The notes: generated from the sequence alone by a model not told the origin. Positions 42,469 to 50,571 are shown, numbered from the stretch's first letter. The stretch: DNA of 58,316 nucleotides from Rhodococcus sp. (in: high G+C Gram-positive bacteria) (GCA_004211695.1 SEEV01000015.1:1-58316), one strand, 5' to 3'. Numbers and translations: made by a program.

Positions 42469-43397
42469 GACCAATCGCCTTTCGTGTCCCACGACTGCGG
42501 CTGTCTGTGAACGAGATCGGCGAAGAGGTCGGCGCACAGCCGGGCCAGGGGTTCGCTCCGGTCGCCGAGGGCGGATGTCGACCGGGACATGAGCGAGGCG
42601 AAGTCGTCCTCCGAGCCCTGCTCGACGGTCTCGGTCAGGGTGGCCAGCGCCGTGGCGAGCGCGCGTCGTGCCTCGCCGGCGAACGGATTGCCGGCCTGAA
42701 TGTCCCGGTACACCTCGGGGACGCCGCCGCCGACACGGGCGAGGAGGGCGAGCGACACGAGATGGGGTGGTGTTCCCGCCGCGGTGAGCTCGGCGCCGTC
42801 GACGCCGAGCTCCGCGAGCGCGAGACCGAAGGCAAGAATTCCCGCGTGGGTCAGCGCCTGGGTGGCCGCGGTGAGCCGGTCGTGGTGCTCGGCGTCCATA
42901 CGCACCACCAACGATCCCCAGCCGGACAGCGACGACAGGAACCAGTCGACTTCGCCGCCGTCCCGGTAGATCACTGCCGCGATCGGGCGGCCTTCCGGTC
43001 CGAGGGAAGGTGCGAACATCGGGTTGATGCCCACCGCGCTGTTGCGTAGCGCGCTACGGCCGAGCGCGGCACCGAACCGGGATTTCACGGACAGTGTGTC
43101 GACCAGAAGCGCGTGCGCGGACAATTCCGCGACGACGAACGGAATCGACTCGAGTGCGGCACCTTCGGGTATCGCCAGGATCACCGCATCCGAAGAATTC
43201 ACCACCGCCCGAACCTCGGGCGACGGGTCGGTGACGTCGCCTTTCACCTGATCCGGGTCGGACCGGTCGGTGAACCGGATGTCGATGGTGCGCACCGTGT
43301 TTCCGTCGCCGCGCAGCCGAGCCGCCAGCATCCGGCCGACATCGCCGGAGCCGCCGATCAGGGCGACGGTCCGGGTGGATGCGGCCGCGGCGTTCAC
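42465..43397 (-). CDS. papC: 4-amino-4-deoxyprephenate dehydrogenase (prephenate dehydrogenase-like)
   Basis: This 310-residue TyrA-family protein oxidatively decarboxylates 4-amino-4-deoxyprephenate to 4-aminophenylpyruvate with NAD(P). The Rossmann loop is GGSGDVG (residues 15-21). The family motif HPMFGP appears as NPMFAP with Asn at residue 125, so the His that acts on the 4-hydroxyl of prephenate is missing, consistent with an amino substrate. The GTG start at 43397 overlaps the papA stop (GTGA); the frame stays open upstream only through papA. No C-terminal ACT domain is evident. Next to mutase and aminodeoxychorismate synthase genes, a PapC role is favoured over tyrosine biosynthesis. 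Confidence 0.83.
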   Translation of the reverse strand: MNAAAASTRTVALIGGSGDVGRMLAARLRGDGNTVRTIDIRFTDRSDPDQVKGDVTDPSPEVRAVVNSSDAVILAIPEGAALESIPFVVAELSAHALLVDTLSVKSRFGAALGRSALRNSAVGINPMFAPSLGPEGRPIAAVIYRDGGEVDWFLSSLSGWGSLVVRMDAEHHDRLTAATQALTHAGILAFGLALAELGVDGAELTAAGTPPHLVSLALLARVGGGVPEVYRDIQAGNPFAGEARRALATALATLTETVEQGSEDDFASLMSRSTSALGDRSEPLARLCADLFADLVHRQPQSWDTKGDWS

Positions 43398-45466
43398 TGG
43401 CCTATCTCGTTCGGCCTGTCCGCTGTCACGGACAGTGCGCGCAACATGGTGGCCGCCTTCACCATCGCCTCGTCGAACTCTTCCTCCGGGTCGGAGAGCG
43501 CCGTGATCGCACCACCGATGCCGAACGTCACCTCGTTGTCGGTGGCGACGATCGTGCGGATGACGATCGACAGGTCGGCCGTTCCCGTCAGGGAGAAGTA
43601 GCCGATCGACCCCGAATACACACCCCGTGGCCCGGACTCGAGCCTGTCGATGATCTCCATCGTCCGGATCTTCGGGGCACCCGTCATCGATCCACCCGGG
43701 AAGGCGGCACGGACGCACTCGACGACGGACGCGTCGGCGCTGAGGGTTCCGCGCACGGTCGACACGAGCTGGTGGACGGCGGCATACGTCTCGATGTCGA
43801 AGAGCTTGGGAACGTGCACCGAACCGGGAACGCACACGCGCGCCAGATCGTTGCGCGTCAGGTCGACGATCATCAGGTTCTCGGCCCGATCCTTCTCGCT
43901 GTCGAGCAGATCCTGCCGCAGCGCCGCGTCCTTGGCGGGGGTGGCGCCGCGCGGCCGCGTTCCCTTGATGGGTTTGGACTCGACCACCCGGTCGGCGCCG
44001 ATCCTGAGGAACCGTTCGGGGGATGCGCTGAGAACGGACAACCCGGCGAACTGGAGGTAGGCGCTATACGGGGTAGGGCTGATGGAGCGGAGCAGTTCGA
44101 ACGTGTGCAGCGGGTCGATCGACTGGTCCACCGTCGCCATATTGGTCAGGCACACCTCGTAGGATTCACCGGTCCGGATCTCGCCGAGCGAGGTCGCGAT
44201 GTGGTCGAGGTACTTGTCGTGCTCGTGACGCAGCGCGAGTTCCGCCGACTCCGGCTTCCGGATCGGCGGCACCGCAGTCGGCGGGTGATCCGGCTCGGCC
44301 AGCCGGTGCAGCGCAGCCTCCATCTCGTCGAGCCAGCGGCGCAACTCCGGATCGTCCTGGTGATCGCTCAGGCACAGGGCGTAGGTGCGTTCACCCGAAT
44401 GATCGATGACGACGGCGCGGTCGGCGAACACGAGAGCGGCATCGGGGGTGGGCGACTTGTGGGCCGCCGCGCCGCCGGTCTCGGCCTTCAACTCGTAGCC
44501 GAGGTACCCCACGTAGCCGAGGCCGAACGGCACACCCGGAAGACCGGGCACCGACCGGGCCTGCAATTGCCGCTCCAGGTAGTCGAAGAACGGCGCGTGC
44601 ACCTGCTCGACCGGCAACCCCTCGCGGGTGATCCGGACGATCGATTCGCTCACGTCGTAGGTGATGTACTCGGCGCGAGGGCCGGAACAGTTACCCATGA
44701 TGGTGAAACGCGAATCCGGTTCCGATGCCGAGGTCCCGTCGAGCCAGAACGCGTTGGGCCCGGACGCGAAGAGATCCTCGAACGTGGTGCGCGGGTCGAC
44801 CTCGTGGTCGACGCGAATCTGCTGGACCACGTACGGCGCGTGGGGAATCGGGATTCTGAGCATGGAGCCGTGGGTGGGTGACCCCGAATGTGTCTGCGTG
44901 AGGTCGCGGAAGTTCGCGAGCAATTCGTGCCCGAAGGCGGTGCTGATGGATTCGGGGTGGAACTGGACACCCCAGAGGGGTCGGCTGCGGTGGCGGACCC
45001 CCATCAGCAGGCCGTCGGCCGTCCAGGCGGTCGCCTCGAGGGCGTCAGGGAGATCCTCGACGATCAGCGAGTGGTAGCGGACCGTCGGGAACGGCGAGGG
45101 AATGCCGGCGAACAGTTCCGAACCGTTGTGCTCGACGAGCGAGACGCGACCGTGCATCGGTTCGGGTGCGAGAACGACATTGCCACCGAACAACTGGCAC
45201 AGCCCCTGATGGCCGAGGCACACACCGAGCACCGGGAGTTCGGTCTCCGCGATGATGCGCGCGCTGATACCGAAGTCGCGTGGCCGTTCCGGTCGTCCGG
45301 GGCCGGGGGAGATGACGATGTTGTCGAAGTCGGACCACGGGATCGAATCCCACTCCACGTCGTTGTGCACGACCGTGGGCGGTTCACCGTTCACCTCGGC
45401 GAGCAACGTGAACAGGTTGTAGGTAAAGGAGTCGTAATTGTCGACCAGCAGCGTCCGGGTACTCAT
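43394..45466 (-). CDS. papA: 4-amino-4-deoxychorismate synthase, fused glutaminase (PabA) and synthase (PabB)
   Basis: This 690-residue fusion makes 4-amino-4-deoxychorismate from chorismate and glutamine. The N-terminal class I glutamine amidotransferase has NYDSFTYNLF at the start, nucleophile Cys83 in GVCLGHQG, and His170/Glu172 in VQFHPES. The C-terminal chorismate-binding domain has PIKGTRPRG and the MTGAPKIRTMEIID signature. The fused form is typical of antibiotic PapA proteins and of some folate enzymes; the mutase and dehydrogenase partners point to 4-aminophenylalanine rather than folate. The ATG at 45466 shares a base with the papB stop (TGATG). No PabC lyase is nearby. Confidence 0.9.
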   Translation of the reverse strand: MSTRTLLVDNYDSFTYNLFTLLAEVNGEPPTVVHNDVEWDSIPWSDFDNIVISPGPGRPERPRDFGISARIIAETELPVLGVCLGHQGLCQLFGGNVVLAPEPMHGRVSLVEHNGSELFAGIPSPFPTVRYHSLIVEDLPDALEATAWTADGLLMGVRHRSRPLWGVQFHPESISTAFGHELLANFRDLTQTHSGSPTHGSMLRIPIPHAPYVVQQIRVDHEVDPRTTFEDLFASGPNAFWLDGTSASEPDSRFTIMGNCSGPRAEYITYDVSESIVRITREGLPVEQVHAPFFDYLERQLQARSVPGLPGVPFGLGYVGYLGYELKAETGGAAAHKSPTPDAALVFADRAVVIDHSGERTYALCLSDHQDDPELRRWLDEMEAALHRLAEPDHPPTAVPPIRKPESAELALRHEHDKYLDHIATSLGEIRTGESYEVCLTNMATVDQSIDPLHTFELLRSISPTPYSAYLQFAGLSVLSASPERFLRIGADRVVESKPIKGTRPRGATPAKDAALRQDLLDSEKDRAENLMIVDLTRNDLARVCVPGSVHVPKLFDIETYAAVHQLVSTVRGTLSADASVVECVRAAFPGGSMTGAPKIRTMEIIDRLESGPRGVYSGSIGYFSLTGTADLSIVIRTIVATDNEVTFGIGGAITALSDPEEEFDEAMVKAATMLRALSVTADRPNEIGQ

Positions 45467-45957
45467 CACGACTCGACATTCGCAGACGGCAACGAACTGT
45501 GGCGAACGTGGTGGTTGCCACTGTGGTGGTGGGTGCCGTTGTGACGGGTGCCCTCGTCTGTGGGCGTGGGACGGGTGCCCTCGTCTGTGGGCGTGGGACG
45601 GGTGCTCTCGTCGGTAAGCTCGGCGTTGATCACGAGATCCTCGAGCCGGCACGTCTCGGCGATGAGGAGGTCGTAGAGCGAATCGAAGAATTCCGGGGAC
45701 AGCGAATGGCTGTCGGCATACTGCCGTGCCCGCTCGTGGACGATGTGGATACGGCCGGGCTGCATCATGGCGATGTGCTCGCGCCGCTTCAGCTCGCCGA
45801 TGCGCAGGCACACTTCCAGGCGCTGTCGCACCGCTTCGAGCAGGGTCGCGTCGACGGTGTCGAGTTCCGCGCGCAGACCCTCGAGTGCGTGCTGCGCCGA
45901 GGCGTCAGAATGCTCTCCGGAATCGTCGCCGTTCCGCTGTTCTACGGAGAAATACAT
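45466..45957 (-). CDS. papB: chorismate mutase family (4-amino-4-deoxychorismate mutase) with repetitive His-rich tail
   Basis: An AroQ-type mutase core of about 85 residues (LDTVDATLLEAVRQR, LRIGELKRREHIAMM, then a helix ending ETCRLEDLV) is followed by a tail of about 55 residues. The tail holds a 9-residue repeat (TRPTPTDEG, twice in full) and a His-rich end. The expected reaction is rearrangement of 4-amino-4-deoxychorismate to 4-amino-4-deoxyprephenate. It is the first gene of the operon and its stop overlaps the papA start. ATG 45957 was chosen; GTG 45972 in the same frame is the alternative. Confidence 0.82.
   Translation of the reverse strand: MYFSVEQRNGDDSGEHSDASAQHALEGLRAELDTVDATLLEAVRQRLEVCLRIGELKRREHIAMMQPGRIHIVHERARQYADSHSLSPEFFDSLYDLLIAETCRLEDLVINAELTDESTRPTPTDEGTRPTPTDEGTRHNGTHHHSGNHHVRHSSLPSANVES
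45543..45615. repeat. 27-bp tandem repeat, about 2.7 copies, inside papB
   Basis: Two exact 27-bp units (45543-45569 and 45570-45596) are followed by a partial, diverged third. The unit length keeps the reading frame and encodes the repeated nonapeptide in the PapB tail. Such a repeat can vary in copy number without frameshift. Confidence 0.85.
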
Positions 45958-46102
45958 AGTCGCCCCACTCACTCGATCGGCAGTAGCTTTCTCATCCCGA
46001 CTATCGTGTGTCGTTGGTGGTTCGTTTCCATCAGTCTTCCGGATGGCCGAGAGGGCTGTCGCGGATCAGCAGAATACGAACCAAGTGGGTTATCACCCCC
46101 AG

Positions 46103-46125
46103 AGTCTCGATCTCAGGTTGAGACT
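46103..46125. promoter_or_regulatory. inverted repeat upstream of pap operon
   Basis: AGTCTC and GAGACT flank an 11-nt spacer in the 265-bp interval between papB (-) and the broken lipase gene (+). The arms are perfect over 6 bp and imperfectly extended inward. The position suits an operator for the pap operon; no regulator can be assigned. Confidence 0.3.
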
Positions 46126-46136
46126 TTGATGGACAG

Positions 46137-46155
46137 TTGGGTAACGTAACCTGAA
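46137..46155 (-). promoter_or_regulatory. weak iron-box-like element upstream of pap operon
   Basis: On the minus strand the sequence TCAGGTTACGTTACCCAA agrees with the IdeR/DtxR consensus at 13 of 19 positions. This is below what I would accept alone. It is listed because a much better box lies before the NRPS and the two gene sets may act together. Confidence 0.2.
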
Positions 46156-46187
46156 GTCTATTTCCGTCAACTCAGGATACGAGGAAT

Positions 46188-46945
46188 ATGCGTATATCGT
46201 CGGCCGGTAGACCTGGACCGGCATGGTTGGCACGTGGAAAGACCTCGCGCCGGCACTGTCCGCGGAGGGGTACTGCGTCTTCGCCCTCAATTACGGACAG
46301 GCCACCGGCCTGTCCGAGGGCAACCTGATGCGCATGTTCGGCGGCGCCGACATCGCGGAGTCCGCTGAGCAGCTCGCCGGATTCGTCGACCAGGTCCGCG
46401 CCGCCACCGGCGTCCCGCAGGTCGACATCGTCGGGCATTCGCTCGGCGGTACGGTGTCCCGCCAGTACCTGCGGTTCGAAGGTGGCGCCGATCGCGCGAA
46501 CCCCACGCTGAACAAGGTGCACTCGCTCGTCACGCTCGGCGCCACCAACCACGGCACCAGCTTCGGGGACGTCCAGGCGCTCGGGGCGATCGCGCAGGCA
46601 CTGGGTGTGCCGGTCACGACGCTCGCCGGTGTCGCGGTCGGACCGTCCTACATCCAGCAGATGGTGGGCTCGCCCTTCCTCCAGGTGCTCAATGCGGGCG
46701 GTGACACCGACCCGGGGATCGACTACACGGTGGTCGCGAGCCGCAGCGACACCGTGTCGACCCCGGCCGAGAACACCTTCCTGACGGCCGGTCCGGGCGC
46801 CGTCGTGCACAACGTCTGGCTCCAGGACGGATGCGCTACGAACACTGCGGAACACATCCAGCTGACCACCGACCCCCGGGCGGTGTACATCATCCAGCGG
46901 GCGCTGGACCCCACCTACGGAGACCGCAACCCAGCGCCGTGCTGA
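46188..46945 (+). pseudogene. secreted lipase/esterase gene with lost 5' region
   Basis: From 46223 the frame encodes 240 residues of an alpha/beta hydrolase (lipase class 2/EstA type). It keeps the nucleophile elbow GHSLGG, a candidate acid (SRSDTV) and a candidate His (AEHIQL). It begins at TWKDLAPALSAEGY, directly after the point where relatives have the HG oxyanion strand, so that strand and any signal peptide are missing; an in-frame TAG at 46208 closes the frame upstream. A well-placed start, GAGGAATATG (ATG 46188), opens a different frame (MRISSAGRPG), which may be the original start cut off by an out-of-frame deletion. A shorter expressed protein from 46223 is possible, but no Shine-Dalgarno is evident there. 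Confidence 0.6.
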
Positions 46946-46957
46946 CCCGGCGCGGGT
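46945..46957. terminator. short hairpin between lipase remnant and gntR
   Basis: ACCCG-GCG-CGGGT forms a small GC-rich hairpin between the convergent lipase remnant and the gntR-type gene. The stem is only 5 bp with no T-tract, so termination is a guess. Confidence 0.25.
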
Positions 46958-46972
46958 GATCGGTGGTGCCGG

Positions 46973-47668
46973 TCAGTCCCAGATGCCGACGTCGTCGAGA
47001 TGCGCGACCAGTCGCTGCGCGCCGTCGATGAAGTGGGCCTTGTTCTCGGCGCCCACCACGTCGGCCTTCCCGTCGGCGAGGGCGGCGATGAGACGGCGAT
47101 GGCTCTCGACTGCCGACTCGCCCCAGGCCGGATCGGACGAATAGAACTGCACCGGGGTGTACCGGGTGGCGCTGAGCAGGAACCACGACAGCTTGCTCGC
47201 GTCGGCCAGACGGTTGATGACCCGGTGAAACGTGAACTCGAGATTCTCGATGCGGTCGGCGTCGCCGTCCTCGACGGCGCGCCGCAGTTTCTCGTTGATC
47301 GCGGTCAGCTCCTCGACGGCCTCCGGGGTGGCGGACCGCGTCGCGCGGACCGCGAGTTCCTCGGCGATCTGGCCCTGAAGCCAGAAAAGGTCGTGGATGT
47401 CCCCGCGGGTGAGCGGGGCGACCACGTACCCACGGTGGGGAACCAATTCGACGAGTCCCTCGCCGCGCAGAGTCAGGAGTGCCTCACGTACGGGGGTGAC
47501 GCTGACCCCCAAGTCGGCCGCGGTCTCGTCGAGGCGGATGAAGTCACCCGGGCGTACGCCCCCCGACATGATCAGGTTCCGGACGTGCACGGCGACGTCG
47601 TCGGACAACTGGGGTCGGCGGCGCAGGGTGCGGCCCGCTGAGGATCGTGACACGGAGGGCGATGCCAT
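46973..47668 (-). CDS. GntR-family transcriptional regulator (FCD/FadR subfamily)
   Basis: This 231-residue protein has an N-terminal winged helix (VRNLIMSGGVRPGDFIRLDE, then LGVSVTPVREALLTL) and a C-terminal helical ligand domain of the FCD type (FHRVINRLA and SHRRLIAAL supply typical metal/ligand histidines). ATG 47668 was chosen because GAAGGAG lies 7 nt upstream; ATG 47698 is in frame but lacks that. It follows the acyl-CoA dehydrogenase gene by 46 nt on the same strand, so it is probably co-transcribed and may control that gene in response to an acyl or organic-acid ligand. Confidence 0.85.
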   Translation of the reverse strand: MASPSVSRSSAGRTLRRRPQLSDDVAVHVRNLIMSGGVRPGDFIRLDETAADLGVSVTPVREALLTLRGEGLVELVPHRGYVVAPLTRGDIHDLFWLQGQIAEELAVRATRSATPEAVEELTAINEKLRRAVEDGDADRIENLEFTFHRVINRLADASKLSWFLLSATRYTPVQFYSSDPAWGESAVESHRRLIAALADGKADVVGAENKAHFIDGAQRLVAHLDDVGIWD

Positions 47669-47714
47669 GGAGAACTCCTTCGATGCGGCAAACAGCATAA
47701 ACCGCCGTGGGTGC

Positions 47715-48857
47715 TTACAAGCCGTAGGTCTTGCCGATGATGTCGCGCTGAATCTCGTTGGTGCCGCCGTAGATGCTGGACACGATGGTGGAGCGGACGT
47801 GCTTCTCCATGTCGAACTCGGTGGCGTATCCGTACCCGCCCATCATCTGCATCCCCTCGAGCGCGACCTTCTTCGCCGTCTCCGTCACCTTCAGTTTGGC
47901 CATCGACGCCTCGCGGGCCAGCATCTTGTCCGGGTTCGCGTCGACGTCCTTGGCGACGCTGTAGACGAGGAGCTTGCAGCACTCGATTTCCGTCGCGAGA
48001 TCGGCGATCCGGTGGCGCAGCGCCTGGAACGATCCGACGGGCCGCCCGAACTGCTTGCGCTGCGTGACGAAGTCGAGGGTGTCGGCGAACGCGCGCTGTG
48101 CGGTGCCGAGCATCATGGCTGCGAGGATGAGGCGTTCGAAGTTCAGGCCCGTCATCAGCTGTCGCCAGCCGTTGCCGACCTCGCCCACCACGGCGTCCTC
48201 CGGCAGGACGCAATCGGTGAAGTAGAGGTCGTTGACCTCCTTGCCGCCCATCGTGGCGATGCCACTGATCTTGAGCCCGGCAGTGTCGGCGGGGACGTGG
48301 AACATCGTGAGGCCTTCGTGCTTGCCGTCGCCGCGCCCGGTGCGGGCCACGAGCAGGATGTTGTCGGCGAAGTGTGCGTTGGAGCACCACGTCTTCTGGC
48401 CGTTGATCACCCAGCCGTCGGCGGTCCTCTCTGCGCGGGTGCTGAGATTGCCGACGTCGGAACCGGCCTCCGGCTCGGACATCGAGATGGACTGTGATCG
48501 CCCGGCGACGATGCCGCGCAGCACGACGTCTTTCTGCGCGTCGGTGCCGAACTTCGCGTACGCGCCGCCCGTGATCAGCGTGGGGCCGATTCCGCCGATG
48601 GGCGCCATGCCCTTCGCGGCCTCCTCGAGCAGGATGCACATGTCGACGTGGCTGGCGGCCGAGCCGTCGTACTCCTCGGGAATGGTGATGCCCAGCCACC
48701 CGAGCTTGGCCATCTTCTCGTAGAGGTCCTGGTTGTGGTTGTGTTCGCCGTGATTCGTCAGCCTGTCGCGCTGCTCGCGGGTGCCGCTCTCACGCTTGCA
48801 GAAATCGGCGATCGCTGCCGCGAAGTCCTTCTGTTCACTGGTGAATTCGACGCTCAT
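47715..48857 (-). CDS. acyl-CoA dehydrogenase
   Basis: This 380-residue FAD-dependent acyl-CoA dehydrogenase shows MSEPEAGSDVGNLSTRA (FAD-binding), RKQFGRPVGSFQALRHRIAD and MMGGYGYATEFDMEKHVR. Near the C-terminus, where many family members have the catalytic Glu in YEGT, this one has SIYGGTNEIQ, so that Glu is Gly and the base, if the enzyme is active, must lie elsewhere. ATG 48857 follows a GGAG at a 9-nt distance. It is divergent from the aldehyde dehydrogenase gene across a region with a perfect inverted repeat. Substrate unknown. Confidence 0.86.
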   Translation of the reverse strand: MSVEFTSEQKDFAAAIADFCKRESGTREQRDRLTNHGEHNHNQDLYEKMAKLGWLGITIPEEYDGSAASHVDMCILLEEAAKGMAPIGGIGPTLITGGAYAKFGTDAQKDVVLRGIVAGRSQSISMSEPEAGSDVGNLSTRAERTADGWVINGQKTWCSNAHFADNILLVARTGRGDGKHEGLTMFHVPADTAGLKISGIATMGGKEVNDLYFTDCVLPEDAVVGEVGNGWRQLMTGLNFERLILAAMMLGTAQRAFADTLDFVTQRKQFGRPVGSFQALRHRIADLATEIECCKLLVYSVAKDVDANPDKMLAREASMAKLKVTETAKKVALEGMQMMGGYGYATEFDMEKHVRSTIVSSIYGGTNEIQRDIIGKTYGL

Positions 48858-48969
48858 GTCCGGGGGACTCCTCAGGGGTGATTCGGCCGGCGAATCGGTC
48901 GGCCGGTGGTGTGTGGACGGGGCTTGCCGCGATGGGGTCTGCCGCATACTGTGATGTCCACTACATTAC

Positions 48970-48995
48970 ATCACATCACATATATTTGATGTGAT
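48970..48995. promoter_or_regulatory. perfect 9-bp inverted repeat in the divergent promoter (operator candidate)
   Basis: ATCACATCA, an 8-nt AT-rich spacer, then TGATGTGAT. The left arm is extended by further CAT/ACAT half-repeats from 48961. It lies 20 bp before the aldehyde dehydrogenase start and 113 bp from the acyl-CoA dehydrogenase start. Candidate binders encoded nearby are the GntR protein and the double-TetR protein. Confidence 0.6.
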
Positions 48996-49015
48996 CGCGA
49001 GGGAGGACATCGACC

Positions 49016-50548
49016 ATGCCACAGCAGGCGGAGACGACAGACACGACGCCCGACGAGCGGCCCGCGGCCCGGACGGAGTCGGCGTCGACGACGTTCTCCT
49101 CCCTGGACCCGCGCACCGGCGACGTTCTGGCCGAATACCCGATCCAGGGGGAGCAGCAGGTGGGCGCGGCGGTCGACGCGGCGCGAGCCGCCGCGAAATG
49201 GTGGAACGCGCTCGGGTTCGACGGCCGCAAGCAATGGCTCCTCGACTGGAAGAAGTCGATGGCGCGCGACGGCGAGCAGCTTGCCGCGCTCGTCGCCGCC
49301 GAAACCGGCAAGCCTTACGACGACGCGCTCCTCGAGGTCATGCTTGCCATCGAACATCTCGATTGGGCCGCGAAGAACGCGGGCAAGGTCCTCAAGCGCA
49401 GAAAGGTGCCGTCCGGCCTGGTCAGCGCGAACCAGGCCAGTAGTGTCGGATATGAGCCGATGGGTGTCGTCGGCGTCATCGGCCCGTGGAACTACCCGGT
49501 TTACACGCCTATGGGCTCTATCTCCTACGCGCTGGCAGCAGGGAACACCGTCGTCTTCAAGCCCAGCGAACTCACCCCCGGCGTCGCGGTGTGGTTGGCC
49601 GACAAGTGGAAGGCCCTCATCCCCAATCAACCCGTCCTGCAGGTGGTCACCGGAGACGGGTCGACCGGTTCGGCCCTCGTCGCGGCCGGCGTCGACAAGA
49701 TCGCCTTCACCGGGTCCGCGGCCACGGGCAAGCGGGTCATGGCGGCGTGCGCCGAGACGCTGACACCCCTCGTCGTGGAGGCCGGCGGCAAGGACGCCAT
49801 GCTCGTCGACGCCGACGCGAACCTGGACGAGGCCGCCGGATTCGCGGTGTTCGGGGCGATGGGCAACGCCGGACAGACGTGTGCGGGAGTCGAACGCATC
49901 TACGTCGTCGACTCGGTCTACGACGAGTTCGTCCGGCTGGTCGCCGAGAAGTCGAAGGTCCTGCGCCCCGGTCCCCGGGACGCCGCCTACGGTCCGATGA
50001 CGATGACCAGCCAGTCGGAGGTCGTCCGAGGCCACGTCCAGGACGCGCTCGACAAGGGCGGATCCGCGGTGGTGGGTGGACTCGACTCCATCAAGGACGG
50101 ATATGTGGGGCCGATCGTGCTGACCGGCGTTCCGGAGGACAGCACCGCGATCCGCGAGGAGACGTTCGGCCCGACGGTCGTCGTCAACAAGGTCGCGAAC
50201 CTCGACGAAGCGGTCGCGAAGGCCAACGGCACCACGTTCGGGCTCGGCGCGTCCATCTTCACCAAGGACGCGAACAAGGCGATGCAGGTGGCCGAGAAGC
50301 TCCGCGTCGGGGTCGTGACGATCGGTTCGGTGCTCGGATTCGCCGGCGTGGCGGCGTTGCCGTTCGGTGGTGTCGGTGACTCGGGCTTCGGGCGCATCCA
50401 CGGCGCGGATGGCCTGCGTGAATTCAGCCGGGTCAAGTCCATCGCCCGTCAGAAGTTCGCGGCACCACTGAATCTGCTGACCATGCAGCGCAAATCGCGG
50501 GACATGAAGATCTCGGCCTGGATGTTGAAGAACCGGCACGGACGCTGA
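49016..50548 (+). CDS. aldehyde dehydrogenase family protein
   Basis: This 510-residue NAD(P)-dependent aldehyde dehydrogenase has IGPWNYPV and FKPSELTP in the cofactor domain, general-base Glu255 in VVEAGGKD, nucleophile Cys289 in GQTCAGVERIY, and the C-terminal GDSGFGRIHGADGLREF. A tail of about 30 residues follows the usual end, finishing KISAWMLKNRHGR. GGAGG precedes ATG 49016. It is probably co-transcribed with the MpaB-family gene 23 bp downstream. The substrate is unknown; succinate-semialdehyde-type and fatty/aromatic aldehydes are all possible. Confidence 0.88.
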   Translation: MPQQAETTDTTPDERPAARTESASTTFSSLDPRTGDVLAEYPIQGEQQVGAAVDAARAAAKWWNALGFDGRKQWLLDWKKSMARDGEQLAALVAAETGKPYDDALLEVMLAIEHLDWAAKNAGKVLKRRKVPSGLVSANQASSVGYEPMGVVGVIGPWNYPVYTPMGSISYALAAGNTVVFKPSELTPGVAVWLADKWKALIPNQPVLQVVTGDGSTGSALVAAGVDKIAFTGSAATGKRVMAACAETLTPLVVEAGGKDAMLVDADANLDEAAGFAVFGAMGNAGQTCAGVERIYVVDSVYDEFVRLVAEKSKVLRPGPRDAAYGPMTMTSQSEVVRGHVQDALDKGGSAVVGGLDSIKDGYVGPIVLTGVPEDSTAIREETFGPTVVVNKVANLDEAVAKANGTTFGLGASIFTKDANKAMQVAEKLRVGVVTIGSVLGFAGVAALPFGGVGDSGFGRIHGADGLREFSRVKSIARQKFAAPLNLLTMQRKSRDMKISAWMLKNRHGR

Positions 50549-50571
50549 TCACACGGCAGGAAGGTATCCAC

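Noticed and set aside
41755-42510. 251-residue plus-strand open frame opposite the AurF-like gene
   Set aside because: Antisense shadow; the minus-strand reading has the diiron motif and overlaps papC by ATGA.
42465-43397. TyrA for primary tyrosine biosynthesis
   Set aside because: Operon context with papA and papB and the HPMFGP to NPMFAP change favour aminodeoxyprephenate.
46223-46945. Stand-alone thioesterase for NRPS release
   Set aside because: Sequence is that of secreted lipase/EstA-type hydrolases, not type II thioesterases, and the oxyanion strand is missing.
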